A DNA stretch of 64,000 nucleotides. Source: Colias croceus. Lineage: Eukaryota > Arthropoda > Insecta > Lepidoptera > Pieridae. Below, piece by piece: positions 50,203-63,362 of the stretch (position 1 is its first letter; every line of letters starts with the position of its first letter). Below the pieces are notes generated by a model that saw only the letters and a program-made list of their open reading frames with translations, was not told the DNA's origin and searched no databases. The DNA lies in assembly GCF_905220415.1 (NCBI RefSeq), contig NC_059539.1:5518001-5582000 (forward strand). Direction: 5' to 3'. Position numbers and translations under genes: made by a program.

Positions 50203-50307
50203 TCCTTGTGTCGCGGTTTTTGTAGTTAAACTGCTCTGAAACGGCTTGACCGATTCTCATGACAATGTGTGCATATCGGGTAGACCAACGTTTGCAGGAA
50301 CAGCTAC
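50203..50307 (+). mobile_element. Short Helitron-like element, ACAGCTA[G/C] end
   Basis: It starts TCCTTGTGTCGCGG and ends ACGTTTGCAGGAACAGCTAC, the same family as 37217-37390 (GGCTTGACCGATTCTCAT shared in the body). The terminal CTAG has become CTAC. Confidence 0.6.
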
Positions 50308-53300
50308 TATAAAATACTTAGTAAACAATGATAAGGTTTTATTAATGAATTATATTTTAAAATAAAATTAAAAACCTCCAATATTATCTATCTTCACTAA
50401 TAAATTCTAAATTCTAAACAGAGTTCAAGACTGATTATTTATAAGTTTGATTGTAATGAATAAAGTTAAAAACCAATTACGAAAATACGTTCAGATATTT
50501 ATCAAAGTATCTTTAAGTTATATTCCACAGAACTCAACTCATTAACTCTTAATTAAAATTAAGAATTAATTACATTTTAACCGTCTAAATTAATGAAAAC
50601 CTAGAAATGAGACTAAATTTTAGATATCTTATAATACAAGTGAGAATTGTGAAACCCGTCAATATTCAATTTACTACTTACTTACTACTTTAATTCTTCA
50701 ATGTTTAAAACATAATGGCAAATTTCTCAAACGACCTGAAATGTTTTTATCGACATCATTTTGTTTATGAACATGCTGTCAAATGTTAGCTGTGGTATCG
50801 TTACTTAGATCAGATGAAATTTTTTCTTTTGAAATGTTACCGAAAAGCCAATACAAGAGAAAATATAGAGTTCGAGAAGTGTACCTGATTTAGTAAAAGC
50901 TCATTATCACACTGTTTGTATGCATTTTCTGAGTAAATTTACTATGGTAATGTATATTATATTTTACACCATCAGAAAGTAGATATTTCAACGAACACAA
51001 AGCCCCCAAACTTTTTGTAAAAAACTGATATTTTCAGTCAGAATTTTCGATTGAAGGTTGTTATTTTGGCATTAAATTGAAATAAGGCGAAAAAATAAAT
51101 ATTTTCAATCAAATAAATTACAGTGTATTTGGGACATATTATGGTAAGTTTTTACCAAATATTGTAGGAAATATTTTTTTTTGAAAAAGATATATAAATA
51201 AAAAACCAAGAACTTGGTTTTTTGAATTTTTCACCTAAATTTTGAGGTTATATGAAAAAATTGTGAATACAAAAGTTGTAGAACTTTTTATTACCTACAA
51301 CTTTGCCATTGAACTTTTTTCCATAGGACTTGTAGTTTTGTCGGAAATCAAGAGAAACCATTTTTTAGCCTTAAAAGCTCCCCCCTCCCACTTCCCGAAC
51401 TCGGATTGTCTGTAATTTATTTTTCCTTTAATTTTTATCACATTCCCCTACTTTTCCAATGGGTGTCATCCTACTACTATTTTTTTTTTATTTTTTTTTA
51501 TTTTTTTATTTTTTTTTATCATTTTGGAAGGGATTGGCCCCGGTGTACTAGTCGGATGGGAATACACAATCGTTATACTGTTTATAATATATACATTTCA
51601 ACTTGATGCCTGAAACATTTTTTGCAGATTGTCAGAAATTGAAAATAATAGAAATCCAAATGTGAGAAGAGACATAGATAGAGCTATCGTACGCAAGTAT
51701 TTAGTAATTTTATTAGGGTTAATATAGTTAAAGTAAATTCCGTCGAGACCCTCATAAATTTTTATGTTACGGCGGTTTACGAGTATGTGTCACCAGTTTC
51801 TTTGGTTAATGCCATTATCAAATTTTCAATTATGATCGTCAGCTTTTTGACAGTTTAGTGTGAACTATTATGAGGACGAAGCATTTTCCTGCATCGCAAA
51901 ATCATAATATACACTTCCTTCTAATGCTAATAAATTTATTCCCCAATAAAAATATCGTTGTATTGCATACTTAAGTTGCTTTCCTTATACCTAATCTTGA
52001 AACTGGAAACTTTAAAAAACTTAGTAAAAGTATATTTTACTGTGTGTACGTAAACTCTATAAAGTTACAGAATAACAAAGAAGTTAAAATGTATAAATTT
52101 TATTTTACCTTTTAGGTACCTTTTTTTTATTTTTTTTTTATTTTTTTTTATAGTGGGGAAATCTTCCAAAGATACCCACGGCCCCCGGGGAAGGAGACAA
52201 GGGTTATTAGGTACCTACCCCAACTTCACTTTCAATATTTTTATTGTAATATTCCAAATTCTAGACATGTTAAAATGTATAAAATGAACAAAAATGTTCA
52301 TCCAAAGTCAATTCATCCGGTTGCCATTTTATGATGTCACTGACAGGCTTTGTACTTTTTGTCACCATTTTAAAATGCGAAACTATATTGCATTGAATGC
52401 TGAAATAAAATATTTTTACATTATGTATTTGTCGTTCCTTTTTTGTTATATATTTTTGCAATGTGGATGTAACTAGTGAATACTACCTACATATAAATAT
52501 ACAAATTACATAATAAACTTTTAAAACAAATAGTAAACACATTTTCATTTTTCCTTATCGCTGTGGCTTACTTTCTTTATTAGAAGCACTTGAAGCTCTG
52601 TGTTGAAATTAAAACCGAAATAGAAGTAGACGATTTGTTAATATAATTTACTCATTTTATAAGTCGTCTCTATTTTTAATTTTAGCGGTATTGTATAATG
52701 AAATCTTACTATCGATCGATAATGCCTGTTCGTATCCCTAGAAAATCATGTCCTGAAAGCTGTGGAAGCATCTAGTCTAATGGAGGCTGCGTTATTGAAT
52801 AGAGATAACAGTCACAAAGGCACAGATAGCAGCCGACCTTTGGTTTCGATGACGTCGCTTATCGTTTCGTCGGCTTTTCAGTTGAAAGCACAAACATAAC
52901 CTGTCAGTTTATTTATTGAACGTAGATTATGTATTACTTTCGAAATGGATGTTGTTAAATTGGTTAACGAGTAATGTTATAGTTTTCTTAATATTGTAAC
53001 TGAGAAAGTGTTTTATTTTACGACGTGTCTGTCTGAAGAGACAACGGTTTAAAACACTTATGAATTTCGATAACTGACGCTGTTGCTGTTAATTTCAATA
53101 AAAAAGCAGTAGTATAACTATAGATATAATATGTTCTTAGTATTTGATAAATGCTTTTTGTTACATTCAATATTCCATTTTATATATAAATGCCTCCCTT
53201 TCCCGGTTCTGTTAACGTAACAATGCAGATCAATAGAAAAAAGGAATCGTTATATATAAAACAAATGTTTATAAGCCTAAAGAACAGTTTCTGATTTATT

Positions 53301-55334
53301 GGCGCAACTCCTTTCGATTGATTAAAATAGAATTGTGTAACGTTAATTAAAGGTTTGTGTCGGCAAAAGTAATTGATTGTTTTACAGCGTCGAGCAATAT
53401 TAAAACCCTATTAAATGAAATAAACAAAATTAAAGAAAATCCGTGACTGAATTTTGGTAGAAGCTGAGAATGTTTGATTAGAATTATAATTAAGCAATCA
53501 GTAATTTGAAGCAAATAAAGGACAATTTAGATGGAAATGATTGTTGGATATTGGTTTTAGGAACGATGCCGTTTTCTGTTTTCATTCATAATTTAGTAGG
53601 TAAGCAGCGAAATAACTTTGCTTGAATAACTGTAAACTAATTTCCCAAGACAATTAAAGTAATGAAAGTAAGTTTAACATAAAATTTTATAATAATAATT
53701 TAGTGGCCATTTTTTTTGTTAACCTAATGTATTTGAATTACCCTGACTCAATAAAGAAAAACACTATTGACGATTGATTACACATTGCAGAATCGTATCA
53801 GATTAAACATACAATGCGTATATGTGCATAATAATGCGACTAACTTAGGCTTACTTAAAATTACTGAATCCCTCATGAAACACTTGGCTCGGCTGCATCT
53901 TAAAGCAGATCTGGGTCACAGTCTATATTCACCTCTGTCTACTTTAAAAATACTGGCTTAAAATATTTTATAGTTCCCTTAGTTTGTTCTGTATCATTTA
54001 CTTTTATTGTTGAGTCGTTTGCAATATTGTATGTTGGTTTTCCACTACGCAAACGGAACCATAACCATTATTTTCTGTGTCTATTCTATGAACAAGAACA
54101 GAATCTAGATATTATTTTAAAGAATTACTATAGAATGAAACTATAGAAACTTTTACTGTGTTTGTATAAAATCTAGATAAATAAAAATAACAAATTGTAC
54201 TAGAATCGCGAATAACAATTCTCATTGTTGTACAGTACAAATAATATTGTTTTGAATTTCATTTCCACTGAAGACATTCTCATTTTCTGTTTCATTAGAA
54301 AAATTTAATCTTATTATAGCAAAGAAAAAAGCAATATCCTGCAAGGATCCTTGTAACGAGTGCGGAGAAACTCTTGTTTTTCCGTCATTGTAAATTTCAA
54401 GTGGCACTGTAAAATATTTAACAGCTAAATGCTTTACAATTTATTCGCGGAGTTTCAATAAGAACACAAAAAAAACTTCCACAACAGAGAAAAACCGAAA
54501 TAAACCTAAAACCTCCATCGATCATAATAAATAAGAAATAAATATTCTAAAGAAATAAGTATATTCATCGCAATAATACCTTAGAATTTTATTGCGATGT
54601 TTTCATCTGTCATGGTAAATTTGTTTATTACAAGACGTGTACGATACACTTTTAAAATTATTAATAAATTGTGGACTAAATTCATTTCAAAACATAATTA
54701 AGACAACAAAAAAAGAGCCGAGGATTCCCTAGAAGACTATAAATAAAGACTACGATAGACTAGTAGAACACTTCAGAAATTTAATTTTAGCCGAACGTAA
54801 TGCAAAATTTCGTAATATCATACAAAAATCGTAGAAAATGATGCGCAATTTGTTTCGTTCATCTCCTTTGTTTGTTTTCGGGTCACAGACGTTTGCGATA
54901 ATATTGTATTGTTTGTGTCAGTTCCTCTGAGATACTGTTTTATTAAGTGTTATTGTGGTTGCAGCATTACATAATCTATTTGAAAACATTAAAAACAATA
55001 GGTTTATGTATAAGTAAAATTATTATAAACACACAGTAATTACAAACAGAATTTTCTTGTTATACTCTGTCTCACTCATAAAATGAAATGAATTTAAAAT
55101 AGGATTTACGCTTATAACTGCTTCCCTGCAATTTTAAGATAAAATTATTCACCTCATCTAGATTTAAATATGAATCCTTCGTTTTATCCTGTCTTATCCG
55201 TTAATTCAACAGCAACTTTAAACAAAGATAACTTATATTAATGATTTTATTTCAGATTTAGGGTTACGTTACCGGTTACATAAAATGAGAAACATATTAT
55301 GCGAAAAAGAAAAAAAATTTGTAATGAGATATTA
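50308..55334. other. AT-rich non-coding DNA with T-rich tracts
   Basis: T(n)A tracts lie at 51481-51521 and 52125-52152. The second is followed by GATACCCACGGCCCCCGGGG, a GC-rich patch that looks like the end of a retroelement read from its poly(A) side. A segment at 51000-51400 (AAAGTTGTAGAACTTTTT, TACAACTTTGCC) resembles, in wording only, 62810-62860. No gene was recognised. Confidence 0.4.
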
Positions 55335-55533
55335 CTAGATGTGCCCTGCGGTTTTACCCGCAGTGCTCCACTCCTGTAGGTTTTAGCGTGATGATATGTA
55401 TATAGCGTATAGCCTTCCTTGATAAATGAACTATCTAACACCGAAAGAATTTTTCAAATCGGACCAGTAGTTCCTGAGATTAGCGCGTTCAAACAAACAA
55501 AAAAACTCTTCAGCTTTATAATATTAGTATAGA
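55335..55533 (-). mobile_element. Non-autonomous Helitron
   Basis: The + strand begins CTAGATGTGCCCTGCGG and TTTTACCCGCAG, and ends TTTATAATATTAGTATAGA; on the minus strand this is a TC start and a CTAG 3' end with GCGGGTAAAACCGCAGGGC before it. The body contains CAAATCGGACCAGTAG. Confidence 0.75.
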
Positions 55534-57180
55534 TTTGGTGTTTATTATTTCCAAAATACGATTCAAATTAAAATCCCCCCAGTTTCGATAAATATAAATA
55601 TACCCCTCCTTACATAGAATAAATATTACAATGTAAGGTAAGGGTTAATTTACGTCACTTTCTTACCATGCCTAAATAAAGCTTCAAAAAGACGAATTTA
55701 TCTCTCGCGTTGCTGATGTTCAATTAATTGTGACAGTTGACAGGTGTGGGCCCATAAGGAATAATCGCTAGCGTTTTAATAAAGGCATCAGTTACACGTG
55801 GTGCGTGTGACTTTCTACCTTCATATACAATAATGAAATTGCAATATGATACGTATTTTATACTTGTTTAATAATATCTACTAACATATAAATGGATTAG
55901 AGTTTGCTTAAATCTCTCTTTATAGTGCCTTGAGGGTTTATGTTATACACTTTGCAATTTATATCGGGATGATTTTACCCAGACTAGATGTTAAAACTTT
56001 ATAAAACAGCATATTTTAATACATGTTTGCGTTCGTTTGTTGTTTGTTGTTTAAACTGTGAACTTCGTAATTTACATGAAAACTAGATATGCATGTGATT
56101 CTGGCGTGATTTGATGAAAGTAATTTTGCGTTGTGTTGGTCGACGCAGCTGCCACATGCCAAGCGTAATTGTGCTTAGTTGGCAAACACTTCCCTTGTTT
56201 CCGTCCACAAGGACTTAAATACGTATAGTTCAGTATATCCTATTTATGAAGATATTAATACAGCGTGAAATACGAAGCTGTTTGGACGCAGAGCCTGCTA
56301 TCAAAGCGTTAAAATACAACGAGTATGTTTATTAAATAGGTACTATGTAATCTGATGACTTCATTTTCACATACACACATGCTATATTAGTATATTATAT
56401 TATTGCTCTATTATCAAACAAATATAATAAAATAAAAATGATGTTTCATATCATTGTTATAAAATGACCTAGGTTTATACATATAACCGACACCGTACAT
56501 TTGTTGTGTAATAACAAGGACTTAGGTACCGTGGAAGTGGACGATATATCTTTAGCATTTCAAACAATACTAAGTTTGTAACTCTCACGTGCAATTTATA
56601 TATGTATCTACATCATCACTTTAGTTTGAGAGTAGAACTCTGGCGATCGTATTCTCTCAATTAAGATGGCCTGGAAAGTTCAAGCAACCCCCTGGGAATA
56701 TTCGATCCGTTGCTGTACCTATACTTCAACCAGAACACATTAACTAAGTAAGTCTACTAAATGTATGTATTGGAATAATATAATTTATTAATGTAGTATA
56801 AGTTTTAAACTAAGAATGCATCTAATATATTTATAAGTTGTTCTACTGAATATTTAAAACACTTCCATCTTGTTTCATGTAAGCGACCCTTTCAGCGTTT
56901 TGACCGATGCCCAAAGGGCCTCGACCTTTGCTCTGACTTCAAAGCTAACTCTTCTTCAAACTACTTACTCAATCTTTTCTTTTATGTTACAAACTTACAA
57001 TTATTACTTCACCCTATAAAGTCTAAGCTTTAGTGTTCGGAGAGTTCAAAAGTAGAAAACAGAACAGAACTTAAATCTTGATAATAATAATTAGCAAATT
57101 TATCTACATTCGATTGATTGAATTTTCAATTAGATTCCTTGATTTATTTATTAAATTTTATTTTTATTATTTATACGTAG
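55534..57180. other. AT-rich non-coding DNA
   Basis: No recognisable gene or repeat structure. Confidence 0.4.
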
Positions 57181-57411
57181 ATGATAAAACGCAGTGAAAA
57201 AATGATAAAATCGAATTTAAAAATGTGTGTTGGCGCTTTATATCTATACTTTATTATTCGTGCGTGTTACATAAGAGTTCTAACAGATGAATGGCAAGTT
57301 GTGAACGGCAGAGATTTTCGTTTTTACCTGTCGACGGCAGCCGTTGACATATTAAATGCTGCCACCGACGCGTCGACGACTGACGTCGACAAGTGGCGAC
57401 GCCTGAAGTAG
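57181..57411 (+). CDS. Unassigned 76-codon ORF (uncertain)
   Basis: The frame opens at ATG 57181 and ends in TAG 57409-57411. The N-terminal part is basic and then hydrophobic (CVGALYLYFIIRACYI, about residues 16-31), like a signal anchor. The C-terminal part is rich in Ala, Asp and Thr and has a more balanced base composition (GTCGAC occurs twice) than its surroundings. I recognise no family, and a splice or promoter context is not visible. It is retained because composition changes within the frame, but chance is the simpler explanation. Confidence 0.18.
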   Translation: MIKRSEKMIKSNLKMCVGALYLYFIIRACYIRVLTDEWQVVNGRDFRFYLSTAAVDILNAATDASTTDVDKWRRLK

Positions 57412-59162
57412 CCTCTGCCGTTCGTAGAACACTTGATCACTTGATCATATTGAAATATACAATAAATAGTTTTGTGAACAGTGAACTGAATCATCACAGT
57501 ACTTCTGTTGAGATTTAATGTAACTGTCGTGAAATAAAATGAATTCGCAAAAATTAATTAGCGCAACTCCCGATTAAATGAGTAATGGTATCAATTACTG
57601 GTTTTGATCTGCTTTATTGTATCGAATGTAGTAATTTATTACATTAATTTTAAGCCATTGCTTTTTATGATTGAATACACCAGTAGAAATATGTTGAAAA
57701 GTAAAAATAAACGCGTATACAATACACAGGCAACCATTGACTTATTATTATAAAGTAGTCGAATTATATGTAAATAAATTTGTATAGTCGCAGTAAATGT
57801 TTATTTAATACTCTCACAATATTACAAATCTCGCACTACAAAACATACCGCAATTATAGTATATTGTTGTAACATTTATGAAACACAATGAATCAAATCC
57901 CAAGCAATAACAGTTAATTTGCACGCATGTTTATAAAGGAAAACATGGAAAACATTTTCAATACACAATAGCTGCATACAGATAATTCCTGAAAAAGCGC
58001 GGTCGCGCGAACGCAGCCGAGCCTCATATCGATGTAGATAACAGGGACCAGCAATTACACAGCCCGATTTTATTTTGCACAGATAACATCAACAAACTAC
58101 GCAACGCGGGAAAAGCAATTTGAATTCCGCGATTAATACAGATTAAGCAATACTAATTTTATTTTGGTTTTATATTGCCCTATTGAAAAATTCGTTTCAT
58201 TAAAGAATATATTTTTAAAACGCCCATGGTTATCGGGTTGCCAGTTCTATTGATTTAATATTCTGTGGTTTTATATTATGTTTATAGAACTCTCTTAACA
58301 AATCAGATGATATTCTCGCTTGAGATACCTTACAAAAACTTAAACACGTATTAATAAGCTATCTCAACTCATAAAAGAAGAAAGGAAAAGTTTCTTACAA
58401 GATGCCACACAAGTTAAAGCGGAGCATCGTTGATAAGGAACGTACAGGAAAATTTACATAGATTGCTTTATTATATACCTAAACATAACATCAGGGAAAA
58501 CATGTCTGATGATTTAGTAAAGTGTTGATACTATAAAAATAAGTTTACGTGTATTTAATTATCATGTGAACAACATAATGCCTGTATGGAGAAGTAACTG
58601 CACAACAGTAATTTTCCTAATTTACTGACACTTCGATACTGCTTTATGCATCAGTTGTTTCGTGGTTATAAACGCGGAACAGTCGAAATTCACACTGGTT
58701 ACGATAGTATTAATATCCATACAAATTTACCGATAGCGATGCTAAATTAAACTACGCTATCTACTCGTTCAAATTTACAGTGTTTACTTATAGTTTGGGA
58801 TATTATATTATTGAAAACGTATGCTTGATATGTTGTTTCTCATTCTAATTTTGAGGATAACTTCATCTATTTTGGACTGCTGTTATATTTAACTTCGAAA
58901 TGTAGTGTAAACTAACAAATCTGTCCTTTAATTTTTGTGTATAATATTTTCAGGCATAATATTTTATGTTTAAGTTGGTTATTAATGCTGCAGTGTTTAT
59001 TTAGTTAAATAAGAAAATAAATGAAAGATAAAGCAGGTTTCAATCTCTTTTACGTTTCTTAATCTATTTCAAAGTAAATCAATTAAACAATATAATATAA
59101 AAATATCGTTTAGGTGTATATAATATGATATGATATCAATTATGCAGATAAAATATAGCAAA
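57412..59162. other. AT-rich non-coding DNA
   Basis: A CpG-bearing patch at 58000-58030 (GCGCGGTCGCGCGAACG) stands out; otherwise nothing is seen. Confidence 0.4.
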
Positions 59163-59608
59163 CTAGCTTCCGCCCGCGACTCCGTCCGCGCGGATGTCCG
59201 TCTTCGCGTGGATGGTTTATTTTTCTAACTAACTCTGACAATGACATCTTACAAAAAAAGAATCCACTGCGGGTAACGCAACGTGTGTTCGCGGTTCTAT
59301 AGAACAACGTCTATGGATAAAACTGAACGGACCAAAAATTAAGATTTTTTTTTTCTACGTATTTTTCCAGGATAAAAAGTATCCTATTTTACGCCCAGGA
59401 TAATAAGGTATAATTATACCAAGTTTCATCGAAATCGAACCGTTAGTTTTCACGTGATGTCTTCACATACCGACAGACAGACAGACAAAAATTTTTTTAA
59501 TCACATATTTGGGTTTGGTATCGATCCAGTAACACCCCCTGCTATTTATTTTTTCAATATTTTCAATGTACAGAATTGACCCTTCTACAGATTTATTATA
59601 TGTATAGA
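59163..59608 (-). mobile_element. Helitron-like or related non-autonomous element, 446 bp
   Basis: The + strand starts CTAGCTTCCGCCCGCGAC and ends TTTATTATATGTATAGA. The body has ACCAAGTTTCATCGAAATCG and a (GACA)n run near 59478. The CTAG end with GCGGGCGGAAG identifies the 3' side on the minus strand. Confidence 0.72.
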
Positions 59609-62117
59609 TAACAATACTCTTTACATTTAAAGAACAGCAATTCTAGCTCGGGTAAATTACAATGAAATTGAAATGGTTATTTTCTGTCTACTGCAGGAGT
59701 ATGATAATGGATACCTTTCCGGATTGACTCATTGTATTCAGTTTGATGAATTTCAGATTTATTTCGATAGCAATTTGGCACAGCTACCAAGAGTAGCATA
59801 AAATTGATTCCTGTACATGCCATTCGTTGTAAGGTAGGTAGTTGTAGGTAAGTACTAGTACTTCATGTACGATCACTAGATATTTATTTTGATTATGATA
59901 GAGTTAATAACGAGTTAATCATAAAAATCTATCTAAAGTTATAAGTTTTTTTTTTAGTGCGTATTGTTTATTGCGTATTCTTTTAATAGTTGAAAGTTGA
60001 AACCTACTATTTTCGAGGAGCAAATATAACAATGCTGTGAATGTAGGGTATTCTGCAGCGCAATATTTTATATAAAATGTAGGCTACGGCCTGATTTGCA
60101 TTACAACTTGCGTAAGCGTAACGCGGTTCCGTATGCAACCAACTGAAAACATTCTTCATAAGCTCACATCCTCCAAGCAATTAAGGTTGTTTGTATCTTG
60201 ATATTTAGCGCATACTTACGCTCTTATTTATGTGACCAGTAAACGGCGTTATTCCTATTTTATCCTCCTGAAATTTCATAAAACAAAATTGTGGCTACAT
60301 TATGCTGGCACGTAGACTAACGGTATAAAATTTAACAAAACCTATACAAATATTTGTAAGTATATTTCAGCGCTTCATGTTTAATAAAGATTCGGCAACA
60401 TCGTTACTAATTCCAACAACAGCGGTGGAAAGGTTTGGGCGTGGGTCGGGCGCTTGTATCGCGATATTATTTATGATCTTTGTTGGACCAAACCAGATAG
60501 CGAGATATTAAACAAACACTATGTATACGTGCTTTGCACGCACGATCAGATCGTTTTAATCCTTTAATATAATAAGCTGGGTCTGTACAGAGCCTGTTGC
60601 TCTGTGGTTTTCAGTTATAATACACCAAGTACAGTTAATTTAACGCGTAACGATCGCAGTGCCGATACAGAGTACAGTTATTGCTAAGTAATAAATACTT
60701 TTAAATTGAATACTCGCTGCATATTATGGTAATTATTTGTTATTTCAATAGTTATGCCTCGCCACAATAATTTTGTTACAATAATATTCACTTTGTCTCT
60801 TTTTCTGTATATATAAACGATATACTGTACAATTTGAATTTGTATACATATAATATACAATAAATTATACATGCATAATTTAAAATATTGAAAACTGTTC
60901 AATGGTATTTTAATAATGCAACTTTTATTTACATTTATATATAAACGTTAACAATTTTTCATTTGTTACCTTCGAAGATATTTTGAAATATCATTAAAAA
61001 ATTGTCATACGTTGGACTTGGTTACGTCCAACACATATTAATTATTATATTAATTCATATGCTTAAAACATTAAAAATGGATACTTTCAGAGAAGACATG
61101 TAAACCATTATACAAATATAACTAGGAAAGATTAGATTGATGGCCAGGAAGTGACATAGATAAATGGTAAGGACGGTGAACATTCGTTATTCAGAGAAAA
61201 TGTAAGGAAAGGTGTTCGTAGGCCGCCTCTACGCTACACAAGTAGAGGTATATCAAGAGATATGATAGTATTTATGATTTCTAGAATATAATATTTTAAG
61301 TATTACATTCTTCGTAGCTGTACTAGTGTGTTGTTACTTGTTAGCCGTTTGTAACCGTTAAAATTTACTTTGTCGCCAAACCATTCAATTGTGAAATCGT
61401 ACCTTTTTGTGTGACAATAACAACATGAATTAGAAACAATATTCTATCGAATTTTCTACAACGAAGGAGTTTCGAAGACCCTATTTCCTTAATCCTCCCA
61501 TTCCCTTTTCTGTTTGACTTCCCTCCTATTCCGTTAGAGGTGTGGCAGGTGATATTTTCTCATTTGTCCTCTTTATTTATAAAATGACAACTGCTTACTT
61601 CGTTTTATTATAAACAACCTAAATTGAATTACTTTTCAATATATTGAAATCGCTTTTAGTTATAAATTTAATCATTCAATACATTGTATAACGCATTTAA
61701 ATTGCTCAATTTTCGAGCTACATTTTTCGTAGCGACGCTGTATTGTGCCAAGTCATTAGTTATTTATGAACAACTTCACTTCAATACCATAGAGACATTT
61801 TGCCGAACTATTGAAATACTATGTTTCTACATTTAAATGCAGCCATTACTCTTGAAAGGACTTGAAAGGTTCATTTCCATTTTTTGTCGGGAACTGGAAA
61901 CTAATAGATTTACGTTAGGAACATAGTAAAAGAAGCTGATTAGTTAGAGCACGTCGGTGAAACTCAGTGTCTTAAAGGAGACTGCTTTGCCTTTTCTTGA
62001 TCGCTTTTTCATTAGTCTGTTCTGAGTTATCTCTAGTAGTATGTTTTTGTAAAGCAACTTTATTGAGTCTTCAGTATTCTCAGGGATTTCTTGCAATTTA
62101 GTTAATTTATAAGAACA
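59609..62117. other. AT-rich non-coding DNA with small hairpins
   Basis: Minor stem-loops occur near 61012-61033 (GTTGGAC against GTCCAAC) and 61226-61248 (CCTCTAC against GTAGAGG). No gene was recognised. Confidence 0.4.
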
Positions 62118-62348
62118 CTAGCTTTCCGCCCGCGGCTTCGCCCGCGCAGTCAAAGAAAAACCCGCTTAGTTCCCATGGGATTTCCGGGATTGCGTCATTT
62201 TCGCTGGATAAAAAGTAGCCTATGTCCTTTCTCGGGTATCAAAATACATCCATACCTAATTTCACAAAAATTGGTTCAGTAGTTTAGGCGTGATTGAGTA
62301 ACAGACAGACAGACAGAGTTACTTTCGCATTTATAATATTAGTATGGA
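62118..62348 (-). mobile_element. Lep1-type non-autonomous Helitron
   Basis: The + strand runs from CTAGCTTTCCGCCCGCGGCT through GCCTATGTCCTTTCTCGGG and a (GACA)n run to GCATTTATAATATTAGTATG and GA. This is the most complete member of the group in the window. Confidence 0.85.
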
Positions 62349-63076
62349 TGAAAGCGTTTTGGAGGAAAATTTAATACATATACCTGTTGGAAAATGTCCT
62401 TTGACCATTTCAAGAAAGTTTGCGCTTACTCTATAACAAAAAAAGTCACAATATGAGTTTATTTTCCAAATATTTTAATGTAAAAGTTAGAGAGATACTA
62501 GCTATTATATTTTTAGTAAAGCAGTACAATTAATTTTAATAAATTTTAAAATGTTCTACAAATAACATAAGTCATTTATTAAAACTGTAACTTTTCACTA
62601 GTTGCAAATTGTTTTCTCTTTTACCAAAAATTTATTAAGTATGTTCTTTTAAAGACTTGATGAAAAAATGTTGTATATAAAAGTTATTCATCAAAAACAC
62701 TCTACAAAAATGTCCTGTTATCATTTATTTGTAAAATGATAAAAAAAGTTTTATTGAAAAATATAAATAGCTCTAATTTCTGAACATTTTCGCTTATAAC
62801 TTTTTTATTTATAGTTCTACGACAAAAAGTTACAGAACCAAAGTTGCAGAGAATTTAATTTGTAACAAATAATAAAATATTTTTATATCAGATAAATAGT
62901 TTAAGAGATATATCGTAAAAACCATTTCAAACCCTATTTTCAAGATGGCGGGCGTGGGACAAGGGTGGCCCCCACAAACTTGATTTTAGCTTCACACTGA
63001 CCCCTACATATCAAAAACATAAAAATGCGTCCTCTTAAAAACGCAAGCTTAGGCCTAAAAAATGTAACATTTCAAT

Positions 63077-63205
63077 GGATTATTTTTCCGACCCAAATAT
63101 CGACCAATAGTTTTTTGAAAATTTTCTCTGGTCGTTGACGTCAAACTGACAGGTTGAATTCAATTGTGAAATTATTGACCGACATTTGGGACGGAAAAAT
63201 AATCC
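63077..63205. repeat. Inverted repeat unit with 29-bp arms
   Basis: GGATTATTTTTCCGACCCAA at 63077 pairs with TTGGGACGGAAAAATAATCC ending at 63205; about 25 of 29 arm positions match. The arms enclose about 71 bp. Confidence 0.75.
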
Positions 63206-63260
63206 CCCGAATACCACACGAGCTTAAAAATTATCTGGCATTTCCCTCAAGGTTCTCCCT

Positions 63261-63362
63261 GCAAACAAATAAAGTCGTCAAGTTTTTCAGGAAAAATCAC
63301 TCGCGCTTCGCGCTCGTGATTTTTTAGCCTTGACTAAAAACTTGACTCCTTCATTTGTTTGC
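63261..63362. repeat. Nested foldback with an inner GC hairpin
   Basis: The outer arms GCAAACAAAT..GTCAAGTTTTT and AAAAACTTGAC..ATTTGTTTGC enclose a second hairpin, AAAAATCAC-TC-GCGC-TTC-GCGC-TC-GTGATTTTT (63292-63325). Confidence 0.78.
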
